Assembly: GCA_945952225.1 (NCBI GenBank)
Contig: CAMFHP010000018.1
Location: forward strand, 31,655-95,654
Length of the DNA stretch: 64,000 bases
Origin: an uncultured Myxococcaceae bacterium
GTDB taxonomy: Bacteria; Myxococcota_A; Polyangia; Polyangiales; Ga0077539
Reading direction: 5' to 3'
A program made the translations under genes and the position numbers. The notes beneath the pieces are model-generated. The model had not been told where the DNA came from, searched no databases, and was given only the letters and a program-made list of their open reading frames with translations. This document shows, piece after piece, positions 1-8,827 of this stretch (the first letter of the stretch is position 1; each line of letters opens with the position of its first letter).

Positions 1-1267
1 GCGTGCTCAACGCCCGAAGCACCTTCGCCGCCGCGGCGTCGCGATCGTGGGGATCGTAGCGACGCGCGCTCGTCGAGCCCGACCGCTCGCGCGAGAGTTC
101 GGCCATGAAGTACGCCGTGGGCACCTGCGCGATCAGCGCCACGAGCACCGCGCCCACCGTGTAGGCCATCGCGGTGTCGTCACCGTCGCGGGCCCAAGCG
201 CGCACACGCGCCGCCGCGGGGGTCACCACCTCGCTCGCCGCGAACACGAGCGGCATCGCGAGCAGATAGCTCCGGTACTCGTGCGCGCAGAACTCCGTGG
301 GGAACTTGAACATGTAGAGCGTCTGGCCGACGAGGTAGCTCGCGACGACGAGCGTTCCCACGTCGCGACGGCGCGCGCGCCACGCGAGCGCCGGCCACGC
401 GAGCGCGGCCACGAGCACCGGCGCTGTGTGGTTCATCACGAGGCGCTGCACGAGGAAGTCGCGCACGAACGGGACGATGCCGCCGCTGCGCTGCCCGTAG
501 GTGTTCGTGAGGTCGCGCAGCACGCCGTAGTGCCACGCGCGGAGGAAGTGCTGCGCCACGATGGCGACGCTCACCCCCGCGAACATCCAGAGCGAGTGAC
601 GGAGGTAGCGCGCGGTGTCGTCGTCGAGGCGATGCGCGTCGCGACGGCGCGGGGACGCGTACGCGAGAAGCGCGACCGACGTGAGGCACAGGATGGGATA
701 CCAGGCCCAGTCGGCGAAGCCTCCGACGGCGCCCGCGACGAGGAGCCCGACACGCGCAGGCCGACGATCGCCCGACGCGAGGCGCTGCGCGAAGTAGCCG
801 AACCACGCCATCGCGCCCACGGTGGTGAGCTGCAGGTCGGGCAGGTTCGCATACGCGACGTGCACGGGGCTCAGCACGAAGAGGCCCGTCACGAGCACGG
901 CCTGGAGGTCTCCGCGGGCGCGGCGCGCGAAGGCGAAGACGCCGAGCACCGAGAGGCACCCGAGCAGCAACGGGATCAGCCGCGAGACCCACGGCGCATC
1001 GCCGAGGAGCGACTGCATCAGCGCGACGGGGATGTGCAGCCGCGCAGCGTGGTGAAAGTTGTAGCTGCTCGGCGGCGGGCGCCCGAGGCCGTAGTACGTC
1101 GTGAACTCCCAGATCCCCCAGCGCGCGAGGTTGCGCGCGCCGAGCCCGTGCTCGGCGACGTGAAAGCCGTAGTGGCCCCATCGCAGCGGCTGCGCGATGC
1201 CGTAGAGCGCGACGATCACGTGCGTCGCGAGCAGTGCGGCCAACGACGCACGCGTGATGCGCCTCAC
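1..1267 (-). CDS. GT-C-type membrane glycosyltransferase, C-terminus beyond the window
   Basis: The open frame read from 1267 to the left edge has no stop and gives about 422 residues of a polytopic membrane protein: a hydrophobic N-terminal helix, an extracytoplasmic loop with an acidic residue in the stretch WGHYGFHVAEHG, then a series of hydrophobic segments separated by short Arg-rich loops. This layout (first loop with a conserved acid, 8 or more helices) is that of lipid-linked-sugar glycosyltransferases of the GT39/ArnT/PMT type; no diagnostic family signature was identified, so the class is inferred. The GTG at 1267 was chosen because GAGGGA lies about 6 nt upstream. It is divergent from the Cys-rich lipoprotein at 1442, with 174 bp between. 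Only the N-terminal part is visible. Confidence 0.55.
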   Translation of the reverse strand, partial: MRRITRASLAALLATHVIVALYGIAQPLRWGHYGFHVAEHGLGARNLARWGIWEFTTYYGLGRPPPSSYNFHHAARLHIPVALMQSLLGDAPWVSRLIPLLLGCLSVLGVFAFARRARGDLQAVLVTGLFVLSPVHVAYANLPDLQLTTVGAMAWFGYFAQRLASGDRRPARVGLLVAGAVGGFADWAWYPILCLTSVALLAYASPRRRDAHRLDDDTARYLRHSLWMFAGVSVAIVAQHFLRAWHYGVLRDLTNTYGQRSGGIVPFVRDFLVQRLVMNHTAPVLVAALAWPALAWRARRRDVGTLVVASYLVGQTLYMFKFPTEFCAHEYRSYLLAMPLVFAASEVVTPAAARVRAWARDGDDTAMAYTVGAVLVALIAQVPTAYFMAELSRERSGSTSARRYDPHDRDAAAAKVLRALST

Positions 1268-1441
1268 GACGGTTCCCTCACCATGGACCGAGGTGCGTAC
1301 CACTGCGATGTGCGTGGTGACAACGCCGCGTGCATGGTCAGCGCAACCCCATGCGCGCAGCGCGTCACGAGGCGCGGGCACCGCTGGACCGCCCCGACGC
1401 TTGTAGGGCACTCTCGCGCCAAGAGAGGACCTCTGCTCGCA

Positions 1442-4400
1442 ATGCGAACTTCTTCTTTCTGGGCGTCCGCACTCGTCGCACTCACGGTGCTCGGCGCGTG
1501 CGCCAAGGCGCCCCCCGACGCGATCGATCCGGGCGCCGACGTGCCCGTGGTCGACATCCCCTACTTCGACGACACGCCCTTCGACGCCCCCGCGCCCGAC
1601 GCCGATCCGCCGCTCGAACGCTGCGGTCAGGCGCGCCAGCGATGTTGCGGCGGCACCGCGTGTGAGAGCGGCAACGAGTGCCGTGAGGGCGCGTGTTGCG
1701 CGCTCCCGAGCGCGGCGTGCGCATCGGCGAGCGACTGCTGCGACAGCGCCGACTGTCAGACCGGACGCTGCTGCATGCGCGCGGGCTCGCGCTGCGAGTC
1801 GAGCGCCGAGTGCTGCGAGGGCACCACCTGCAACGGCGGCATGTGCACGGCGGCCTCCGCGGCGTGCGGCGCCGACGGTCAGACCTGCTGCGCCGGCGAC
1901 ATCTGCCAGGCGGGCTTTGCGTGCGTGAGCGGCTCGTGCCGTCGCTGTGGCAACGAGGGCCAGAACTGCTGCCCGGGCGCGATCTGCGCGGGCACGCTCG
2001 CGTGCGTCTCCGACATGTGCACGATGCCCGCCCCCTGCGGCGACCGCCTCCAGGCGTGCTGCAGCGGAAGCTCGTGCAACCCGGGCCTCACGTGCGACTC
2101 CAGCATGGTCTGCAACCCCGCCCCCGCGGCCTGCGGCGGCGACGGTCAGATGTGCTGCGGCACCGCCTGCAACCCGGGCCTCGCGTGCACCTCGGGCACC
2201 TGTCGCATGAGCACCACCACGGCGTGCGGCGACGAAACGCAGGCCTGCTGCGGTGGCACGGCCTGCAACTCGGGCCTCTCGTGCCAGCGCGGCACGTGCA
2301 CCCGCCTGTCGGGAGGAATGCCTGCGCCCTGCGGCGCCGACGGGCAGACCTGCTGCGGCGGCGTGGCGTGCAATGCGGGCCTCGCGTGCACCGGCGGCGT
2401 GTGCTCGTCGTCGGGTCCGGGCGGATCGGACGCGGGCACCACGGGCCCCGGCGGCCCGACGCCCGGCCCCTGCGGTGACGTCGGTCAGGCGTGCTGCGGC
2501 TCGCTCGCGTGCAACCCCGGCGCGACGTGCCGGAGCGGAACGTGTCAGGCCTCGTCGTCGGGCACCGATGGCGGCACCTCGGGTCCCTGCGGTGGCGATG
2601 GCGAGACCTGCTGCGGCGGCACCGCCTGCAACGCGGGCCTCGCGTGCATGAGCGGATCGTGTCGCGCCACCTCGGGCGCCACGTGCGGCGGCATGGGGCA
2701 GTCGTGCTGCGGCACCGCCGCGTGCGAGCCGGGCTTCACCTGCAACATGATGACGCGTCGCTGCGACGCCTCGACGACGCCCGTGTGCGGCGGCGACGGG
2801 CAGCGCTGCTGCACTTCGGGTACGGAGTGCACCAACTCGGCGTTCCAGTGCGTGGGCGGCCTGTGCCGTCGGTGCAATGGCGTGGGCACCGCGTGCTCGG
2901 CGTCGAGCGCGTGCTGCTCGGGCCTCACGTGCTCCAGCGGAACGTGTGTCGACGGCACCAGCACTCCGGTGCCTGCGGGCGGCGCCTGCACGATGGGCGG
3001 CATGCCCGCGTGCGCCACGGGGACCATGTGCGCCTCGTCGCACGGCACCCTGCGCTGCTGCCGCAACGAGTCGGGCACCTGCACCTCCGACGACGAGTGC
3101 TGCGGCGGACTGAGCTGCCGCAGCGGTCGCTGCGCGCGCAACGCGGCGGGCGGATCGTGCTCGGCGAACTCGGACTGCAACACGGGCCTCGAGTGCCGCT
3201 CGGGCGTGTGCACCATGCCCTCGACGGGCCCCGACGGCGGCGTCACCGACGGCGGAACGGGCACCGCGTGTGCGACGCCCGGCATGGCCTGCTCCTCGGG
3301 CACCTCGGGCACGCGCTGCTGCGCCAACTCGATGGGCTCGTCGATCGCGTGCAGCGGCACCGGCGGCACCACGGGCACCTGCTGCAACCGCGCGGGCGGC
3401 GCGTGCGCGTCGGGCGCGGACTGCTGCAACGGCGCGGCCTGCACGAACAACCGCTGCGCCTGCGCGGCGGCCAACGCGACCTGCACGACGTCGGCGGACT
3501 GCTGCGGCTCGCTCACGTGCACGGGCGGTCGCTGCACGTGCCGTCCGCGCGGCCAGTCGTGCACCGCAGACTCGGACTGCTGCGGCGGCGCCACCTGTTC
3601 GGGCGGCGTGTGCTCGGACTGCACCCGCGCGGGTGACACCTGCACGGCCTCGGCGTCGGGCACCGCGGCGTGCTGCTCGCCGAGCCAGTGCCGTCAGATC
3701 ATCAGCACCTCGCGCTGCTGCGTGCAGCAGAACGAGGGCTGCACCTCGGACCTCCAGTGCTGCGGCTACATGCTCTGCAACGGCGGCCGCTGCGCGTGCC
3801 AGGCCTCGGGCCGCAGCTGCCAGGAGACCGCCGAGTGCTGCTCGGGCCTCACCTGCCAGAGCAACGTGTGCCGCCCGATGATGGCCGACGCGGGCGTCGA
3901 TGTGCCGGGGCTCGACGTTCCCTCGCTCGATGTGAGCGGTGATCGCGGAGACACCGGCGCCAGCGACGTGCGCAACGACCTCAGCGGCGACGTGGCGATG
4001 TGCATCTCGTCGGGCGCGTCGTGCACCATGGGCCAGACCTGCTGCGGCGACTACACGTGCGGCATGCAGCCGGGCGGATCGAGCACCTGCTGCCACAACG
4101 TGGGCGGATCGTGCAGCGCGCAGGCCGACTGCTGCGGCTGGCAGCTCTGCGACACCTCCACGCGTCGCTGCACGTGCCGTCCGCGCGAGGCGTCGTGCAT
4201 CACCGACAACGACTGCTGCAACGGCGCCGCCTGCGAGCGCCCCACGGGCACGCCGATGTCGACGATGGGCACCTGCGCGTGCCGTCGCGAACTCCAGACC
4301 TGCACCATGGGCTCGGGCACCGACGGCGGCACCGACAACGGCGGCTGCTGCTCGGGTCTCGAGTGCCGCTCGGGACGCTGCCTCATCCCCGGCTGCACAC

Positions 4401-4774
4401 CGCCCGGTGAGACCTGCGGCTCGGGCGCCGACGCGGGCGCGTGCTGCGGCGGCTACGAGTGCGGGATGCAGCCGTCGGGCATCGACCGCAAGTGCTGCCG
4501 CTCGCCGGCGCTCACCACGAGCGATCCGCCCGTGTCGTGCCGGTCGAGCCTCGAGTGCTGCGGCACCGTGCTCTGCGTGAACGGCGCGTGCGCGTGCCGT
4601 CGCGCCAGCGAGACCTGCATCCGCGACATCGACTGCTGCGGACGCATGCTCTGCAACCGCCCCGCGGGATCGACCATGGGCACCTGCACGTGCCAGGGCC
4701 GCGGCCAGCTCTGCCTCGCGGGCGGCAACGACTGCTGCTCGGGCCTCACCTGCACCGCGGGCACCTGCCAGTAG
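1442..4774 (+). CDS. Giant lipoprotein of tandem knottin-like Cys-rich modules
   Basis: 1110 residues. The ATG at 1442 opens a lipoprotein signal (MRTSSFWASALVALTVLGAC, lipobox LGAC, Cys20); an open frame continues upstream but reads as non-coding. After an acidic Asp/Pro linker the protein is almost entirely six-cysteine modules. In the first half about ten units follow C-x6-CC-x3/4-C-x5-C-x4-C, often starting CGxDGQ. In the second half about a dozen follow C-x6-C-x5-CC-x4-C-x4-C, for example residues CRPRGQSC and following, which is the spacing of inhibitor-cystine-knot (knottin) peptides. Units are joined by short Gly/Thr/Ser or Asp-rich spacers, including an Asp/Val-rich spacer with no Cys near residues 815-850. 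Likely a disulfide-rich, protease-resistant outer surface protein anchored by lipid. Function unknown; adhesion, matrix or toxin-like display are all possible. A strong hairpin follows the stop. Confidence 0.85.
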   Translation: MRTSSFWASALVALTVLGACAKAPPDAIDPGADVPVVDIPYFDDTPFDAPAPDADPPLERCGQARQRCCGGTACESGNECREGACCALPSAACASASDCCDSADCQTGRCCMRAGSRCESSAECCEGTTCNGGMCTAASAACGADGQTCCAGDICQAGFACVSGSCRRCGNEGQNCCPGAICAGTLACVSDMCTMPAPCGDRLQACCSGSSCNPGLTCDSSMVCNPAPAACGGDGQMCCGTACNPGLACTSGTCRMSTTTACGDETQACCGGTACNSGLSCQRGTCTRLSGGMPAPCGADGQTCCGGVACNAGLACTGGVCSSSGPGGSDAGTTGPGGPTPGPCGDVGQACCGSLACNPGATCRSGTCQASSSGTDGGTSGPCGGDGETCCGGTACNAGLACMSGSCRATSGATCGGMGQSCCGTAACEPGFTCNMMTRRCDASTTPVCGGDGQRCCTSGTECTNSAFQCVGGLCRRCNGVGTACSASSACCSGLTCSSGTCVDGTSTPVPAGGACTMGGMPACATGTMCASSHGTLRCCRNESGTCTSDDECCGGLSCRSGRCARNAAGGSCSANSDCNTGLECRSGVCTMPSTGPDGGVTDGGTGTACATPGMACSSGTSGTRCCANSMGSSIACSGTGGTTGTCCNRAGGACASGADCCNGAACTNNRCACAAANATCTTSADCCGSLTCTGGRCTCRPRGQSCTADSDCCGGATCSGGVCSDCTRAGDTCTASASGTAACCSPSQCRQIISTSRCCVQQNEGCTSDLQCCGYMLCNGGRCACQASGRSCQETAECCSGLTCQSNVCRPMMADAGVDVPGLDVPSLDVSGDRGDTGASDVRNDLSGDVAMCISSGASCTMGQTCCGDYTCGMQPGGSSTCCHNVGGSCSAQADCCGWQLCDTSTRRCTCRPREASCITDNDCCNGAACERPTGTPMSTMGTCACRRELQTCTMGSGTDGGTDNGGCCSGLECRSGRCLIPGCTPPGETCGSGADAGACCGGYECGMQPSGIDRKCCRSPALTTSDPPVSCRSSLECCGTVLCVNGACACRRASETCIRDIDCCGRMLCNRPAGSTMGTCTCQGRGQLCLAGGNDCCSGLTCTAGTCQ

Positions 4775-4782
4775 TGCTCCCC

Positions 4783-4813
4783 GCGCGCGGCGTGCCTCGC
4801 GTGCGCCGCGCGC
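4783..4813 (+). terminator. GC hairpin after the knottin-array gene
   Basis: A perfect 10-bp stem (4783-4792 GCGCGCGGCG with 4804-4813 CGCCGCGCGC) with an 11-nt loop starts 9 nt after the stop codon. It lacks a long T tract, but position and strength fit a transcription terminator in a high-GC genome. Confidence 0.55.
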
Positions 4814-4837
4814 TCCCTTCGCCCTCCGTGTGAATCC

Positions 4838-4865
4838 TTGCTGCGGTTCTTGGCGCGCTGATAAC
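4838..4865 (+). promoter_or_regulatory. Sigma70-like promoter, probable leaderless start
   Basis: TTGCTG at 4838-4843, a 16-nt spacer and GATAAC at 4860-4865. The -10 ends only 10 nt before the ATG at 4876, so the transcript should begin at or within a few bases of the start codon. No Shine-Dalgarno sequence is present. Confidence 0.45.
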
Positions 4866-4875
4866 GTCGCGCGCC

Positions 4876-5325
4876 ATGAAGTCTGCCGCCCTCCGTGACC
4901 GCGCCCTCGTCGCGGTCGTCATGCTCGCGACCCTCGACGGCTGCCAGCTCGTGAAGAAGCTCACGGGACGAGGCGGCAACGACGCGGGCACCACGACCAC
5001 CACGCCCATCCTCTCGGACGCGGGCGGCGGACCTTCGCCCGTCATCGCGTTGCCGAACCCCACGGTGAGCCCGCTGCCCACGCAGCCCGTCGCGATCCCC
5101 GTGCCCGACGCGGCGCCGCCGACGCCGCCTGCGGTCGACGACGCGGGTGCTGCGCCCACGGCCGTCGCCGACGCGGGCGCGCCTGCCAACAACGGCATCG
5201 CCGTCGTCGACGCGGGCGCCGGAACCGCCCAGGTCGGCGGCCGCACCGGTCACCGCATCGACAACTTCTGCAAGGAACACCCGGGCTCCGTGCATCCCCG
5301 CACGCACGTCCTCTGCCCCTCCTGA
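4876..5325 (+). CDS. Small Pro/Ala-rich lipoprotein
   Basis: 149 residues. The N-terminus carries charged residues, a hydrophobic stretch and a lipobox-like TLDGC (Cys23), so it is probably lipidated although Asp at -2 is unusual. The mature part is low-complexity, rich in Asp-Ala-Gly, Pro and Thr-Thr-Pro segments, and ends with a short less biased tail containing two cysteines (NFCKEHPGSVH and CPS). No family recognised. It follows the knottin-array gene but has its own promoter-like sequence, so it is probably transcribed separately. The tail could be the only folded part, perhaps stabilised by one disulfide; the rest looks like a spacer. Confidence 0.7.
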   Translation: MKSAALRDRALVAVVMLATLDGCQLVKKLTGRGGNDAGTTTTTPILSDAGGGPSPVIALPNPTVSPLPTQPVAIPVPDAAPPTPPAVDDAGAAPTAVADAGAPANNGIAVVDAGAGTAQVGGRTGHRIDNFCKEHPGSVHPRTHVLCPS

Positions 5326-5403
5326 GCGCACCCGCGCACCGCGGCGCACCGCGCGCCGACGGCCTTCCTCCCCGCCCCCACCGCTGACACAGCGCGCCCA
5401 GAA

Positions 5404-5613
5404 CGGCGCTGTATGGCGCACACTCGCGTTCCGGGCCGGACATCACGGCGCTGTACGGCGCGCGGAGGTCGTCGGGTCGGCCACGAACGGTCCTGTTCGG
5501 TGCGCGGAGGCGATCCGGGCAGCCGGGAACGCTGCGGTACGGCGCGCAGTCGCGTTCTGGGCCGCCGGGAACGGCGCCGGATGGTGCGCGGAGGGCTTCG
5601 GGGCGGCGCGGGC
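5404..5613. repeat. Five-unit 42-bp tandem repeat, intergenic
   Basis: Five consecutive units of exactly 42 bp start at 5404, 5446, 5488, 5530 and 5572. They share a core like CGGCGCTGTACGGCGCGCGGAG followed by a more variable part ending near CCGGGAA. Copies are diverged (roughly 60-75% alike by eye) but keep the period without indels. The block fills most of the gap between the 3' end of the small lipoprotein and the 3' end of the FG-GAP lipoprotein at 5625. The open frames that cross it do not look like real proteins. It contains no spacer/repeat alternation, so it is not a CRISPR array. Confidence 0.8.
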
Positions 5614-5624
5614 GGGGGAAGCGC

Positions 5625-7349
5625 TCAGGCGCCGCGCAGCGGGCGTCCGAGGAGCCAGCGCGGGGGCTGCGGGGCGCGTACGGCCACGGTGAGTCCGCCG
5701 AGGGAGAACGTGCGCGCGGGGGTGGTGGGGAGCGTCACGCCACCGGGGAAGACGGAGAGGTTCCGCGACGAGAGCGTGAGGAGGTCGACGAAGCCGTCTC
5801 CGTTGAGGTCACGGCCGAAGATCGCCCCCGAGCGCACCGGGGAGTCCGCAGACGCGATGGTGGGACCGGAGGCCGAGCCGAAGCAGATCCCGTCGGCGAT
5901 GCTCGCCGTGCTGCCCTCGCGCGTGCAGGCCACGTCGTCGAAGCCGTCGCCGTTCAGGTCACCGAGCGCGATCGCCGATGTGCCGCGCAGCGCCTGCACC
6001 CGCACGCTCGCACCGTCGGTCACGTCGCCGCGCACGACGGATGCGCCGACCACAAGACTCGACGCGCCGCTCCCCCGAAGCTCTCGCGCGAAGAGATCGG
6101 TGCGGCCGTCGCCGTCGACATCGCCCGCGCTGGAGAACCTTGCGTTCGCGGACACCGTCGCCGCGAACGTGGAGCCCTCGACGAGTCCGCGTGCAGACCC
6201 GAAGAGCGCGTGCCGCATGTCGTTGCTGTCGACGAGAAACACGTCTGCGAACGCATCGTCGTTCCACGCGAGGTGCGTCGTCACCGTCAGCGTCGCGGCG
6301 GCACGGAGCACCTCGGCACTCCGCGAGAAACGCAGCGCCGCATCGCCGAAGCGCGTCACCAGGATGTTCCCCGCACCCGCATCGGCGCCATTCGAAACGA
6401 GTTCAAGCAGGTCTGCGTAGCCGTCGCCGTCGACATCGCCCGCAGGTGCGAGACCGACGGACACCCCGGAGAGTGAAGCCCACGGCGTGGTCACCAACGT
6501 CGGCGTCGCGCCGCCGCGCACCGTGCGAAGCACGCCGCCGCGCTCAACGAACAGGTCGACGTAGCCGTCTCCGTCGAGGTCCCCCACGAGTCGGATCGCG
6601 CCCCGGGTGAGAAAGTCCTCGGGCGGCAGTCCCTCGACCATCACGCTGCGCGTGGGCGTCGACGAGAGCCCCGTGGGACCGCCCGTGTGCACATCGAGGA
6701 GTCCCGACGCTTCGAGCACGAGCACATCGCCGTATCCATCGCCGTTGAGGTCGACGAACGCGCCATCGTGGGTCGCGCGCGGTGACGAGCGCCGGGGCAC
6801 CACCATCTCCCAGGTCGCGGAGGTGGTCGCGCCTGCACGCACGCGCCAGAACACCACGCCGGGCGGGAGATCCTCGGGCATGGTGAAGGTCTCGCCGTCC
6901 ACGTCGGCACCCACGAGCACCTCGGCGCAGTCGCGCGCACGGCACAGCTCCACTCGCACCGGCGCGGGCGAGGTGCGCGCCCAGCGGAGCACCGGACGGC
7001 GCGAGCGCACGAACGACGACGACGAGGGCGCGCGAAGGCGCGGCGCGGTGATCGGCGCGCAGCCTTCGTCGCCGGGCCACGTTCCCATCGGGCACGCGGC
7101 GTCGGGCGCGTCGACGGAGGACACGTCTGTCATGTCCGCGGAGGACGCGTCGACGAGGTCGTCTGCCGTGTCGCGCGTCGCATCGATGGAGGCATCGACG
7201 GTGTCTTCGAACGCGCCGTCCGCAACGCGCGCGTCTGTTGGCGCGGGCGTGTCGGCGGTCGCATCGACGCGCACGATCACGAGATCGGGCAGGCACGCGG
7301 CCGTGGAGAGTGAGAGCGAGACGAGGAGCGGAATCGGGTGGGTTCGCAT
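5625..7349 (-). CDS. FG-GAP/VCBS beta-propeller lipoprotein
   Basis: 574 residues. Signal peptide with lipobox-like TAAC near residue 19, then an Asp/Ala/Thr-rich linker (residues about 25-85) typical of the surface lipoproteins here. From about residue 190 there are repeated calcium-binding blades of the form DxNGDGYxD, DxDGDGYxD and DVDGDGRTD, the hallmark of FG-GAP (integrin-alpha-like) repeats that build a seven-bladed propeller. A short module before it (about residues 105-185) resembles a fibronectin-like fold. A -10-like TAGCCT (plus-strand AGGCTA, 7357-7362) lies 7 nt before the ATG, consistent with a leaderless transcript. Probably an outer-surface binding protein; the ligand is unknown. 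The 3' end abuts the 42-bp repeats. Confidence 0.85.
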   Translation of the reverse strand: MRTHPIPLLVSLSLSTAACLPDLVIVRVDATADTPAPTDARVADGAFEDTVDASIDATRDTADDLVDASSADMTDVSSVDAPDAACPMGTWPGDEGCAPITAPRLRAPSSSSFVRSRRPVLRWARTSPAPVRVELCRARDCAEVLVGADVDGETFTMPEDLPPGVVFWRVRAGATTSATWEMVVPRRSSPRATHDGAFVDLNGDGYGDVLVLEASGLLDVHTGGPTGLSSTPTRSVMVEGLPPEDFLTRGAIRLVGDLDGDGYVDLFVERGGVLRTVRGGATPTLVTTPWASLSGVSVGLAPAGDVDGDGYADLLELVSNGADAGAGNILVTRFGDAALRFSRSAEVLRAAATLTVTTHLAWNDDAFADVFLVDSNDMRHALFGSARGLVEGSTFAATVSANARFSSAGDVDGDGRTDLFARELRGSGASSLVVGASVVRGDVTDGASVRVQALRGTSAIALGDLNGDGFDDVACTREGSTASIADGICFGSASGPTIASADSPVRSGAIFGRDLNGDGFVDLLTLSSRNLSVFPGGVTLPTTPARTFSLGGLTVAVRAPQPPRWLLGRPLRGA

Positions 7350-7439
7350 GCCGCGAAGGCTATCGCGGAGCCATCACCGTGTAGAGCGGGTGTCGACGCG
7401 AGGTGTGTTGGATGTGCCCGCGCCGACTCGTGTTGACCG

Positions 7440-8693
7440 TCAGTCGCAGAGGTGCGTCACGGTGTTACAGCTCAGGCCGGCCTCTTCGCACACGCCGGGG
7501 GTCGCCTCGCAGCGAGGCCAGCACACGCCGAAGGTGCCGCCCGCACGGCAGAAGTAGTTCGAGCGGCAGTCGCCGTCGGTGAAGCACTGCTGAAAGCAGA
7601 ACTGCGCGACAGGCTCTCCATCGGCAGACGTGCGGAGGCACACACCGGTCGGCCCGCACGGAACCGTGCGGCAGTCGTAGGCGCAGTATCCGCCGGGGAA
7701 TCCGTCGGCCGCGGTAGCGCACACCGCACGCCCCGCAGAGGCGTTGGGGCAGGTCGTGTTCGAGGTGCAGGCGACGCCCGGCTGATCCGTGGAGGCCGAT
7801 GGCGTCATGCAACGACCGCCCATGCAGAACTGCCCGGCCGCGCAGCGCGTACCGCACGCGCCGCAGTTCGAGGTGTCCGCCGACACGTCGAGGCACACGC
7901 CGCCGCACACCTGGTTGGGCGCCGCGCAGGGCGTCACGCACGTGCCGCTCTGGCAGAGCTGGCCCGCGCCGCAACGGGTGTTGCACGCGCCGCAGTTCGA
8001 GATGTCGGCCGACACGTCGGTGCAGCTCGACCCGCACATGCGACGGGGCGCAGGGCAGGTGCTCATGCACGACCCGTTGTTGCAGACCGCGCCCGCCGCA
8101 CACGCGCGGCCGCAGCCGCCGCAGTTGGCGCCGTCACTGAGCGGGTTCACACACGACGTACCGCAGAGGGTCGTGCCGACGGGGCACACGCAGGTGCCGC
8201 CAGAGCAGGCCGTGCCCGTCGGGCAGACGGTGCCGCAGCCGCCGCAGTTGGTGGGGTCCGACGACGTGTCGGTGCAGAACATCCCGCACTGCGCGCGGGG
8301 CGCAGAGCAGCCCGTCACGGTGACGCAGGTGCCACCCTGGCAGATCTGCGATGGCGAGCAGCGCGTGTTGCACGCGCCGCAGTTCGCTTCGTCGGTCGAC
8401 GTGTCACGACAGAACGCGCCGCAGAGCGCGAGGCCGCCGGGACAGCCCATCATCGTCGGCACATCCGGCGTCGCGGGCGTGTCGGGCGTCGCAGGCGTGT
8501 CCGGCGTCGCGGGCGTGTCGGTCGCAGCGGGCGTGTCCATCGCGACGGGGCTGTCGGGCGTCACCGCGCTGTCTTCGGTCGTGCTGCCGTCGGGGTCACC
8601 GCCGCCGCCGCCGCCGGAGCCGCCCTTCGCCGAACACGCCGCGAGCGACGCCATCACGAGCGCCATCGCGAGCTTGCGAGAATCCATGGTCAT
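7440..8693 (-). CDS. Stig1-like cysteine-rich lipoprotein
   Basis: 417 residues with signal peptide and lipobox LAAC at about residue 20, a poly-Gly stretch, and a linker of DTPATP repeats. The central part holds about six copies of a CGxxCxDTxxDxxNCGACxxxCxxGxxCxxGxC module, the pattern of Stig1-family repeats that is common in myxobacterial surface proteins and often mis-annotated in databases. The C-terminal 120 residues are a different Cys-rich region without recognised family. Two ATGs two codons apart (8693 and 8687) could start it; an AGAGAGG sequence about 8 nt upstream fits the first. It is on the same strand as the FG-GAP lipoprotein, 90 bp upstream of it. Likely displayed on the outer surface; role not known. 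Confidence 0.8.
   Translation of the reverse strand: MTMDSRKLAMALVMASLAACSAKGGSGGGGGGDPDGSTTEDSAVTPDSPVAMDTPAATDTPATPDTPATPDTPATPDVPTMMGCPGGLALCGAFCRDTSTDEANCGACNTRCSPSQICQGGTCVTVTGCSAPRAQCGMFCTDTSSDPTNCGGCGTVCPTGTACSGGTCVCPVGTTLCGTSCVNPLSDGANCGGCGRACAAGAVCNNGSCMSTCPAPRRMCGSSCTDVSADISNCGACNTRCGAGQLCQSGTCVTPCAAPNQVCGGVCLDVSADTSNCGACGTRCAAGQFCMGGRCMTPSASTDQPGVACTSNTTCPNASAGRAVCATAADGFPGGYCAYDCRTVPCGPTGVCLRTSADGEPVAQFCFQQCFTDGDCRSNYFCRAGGTFGVCWPRCEATPGVCEEAGLSCNTVTHLCD
8467..8538. repeat. 18-bp coding repeat (DTPATP linker)
   Basis: Three near-perfect 18-bp units at 8467, 8485 and 8503 and a degenerate fourth at 8521 encode the DTPATP linker of the Stig1-like lipoprotein. This is a simple in-frame repeat that could vary linker length by slippage. 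Confidence 0.75.
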
Positions 8694-8827
8694 CGAGTGC
8701 CTCTCTGTTGCCTGCTACGAAGAGAACGCGCCGCGCCCGATGGCCGCACCGGGGCCGCGAGGGCGCGGAGGGTCGGTCGGATGGTCCATGCCGTCAAGGT
8801 CCGCGCAGGCGCACGAACCGCGCTCGG

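Noticed and set aside
47..1441. Open plus-strand frame joined in frame to the knottin-array gene
   Set aside because: Arg/His-rich composition typical of antisense shadow in GC-rich DNA, and it lies over the minus-strand glycosyltransferase-like gene. The lipoprotein signal at 1442 gives a natural start.
5404..5613. CRISPR array
   Set aside because: Units are contiguous and diverged along their whole length with no unique spacers, and no cas genes are near.
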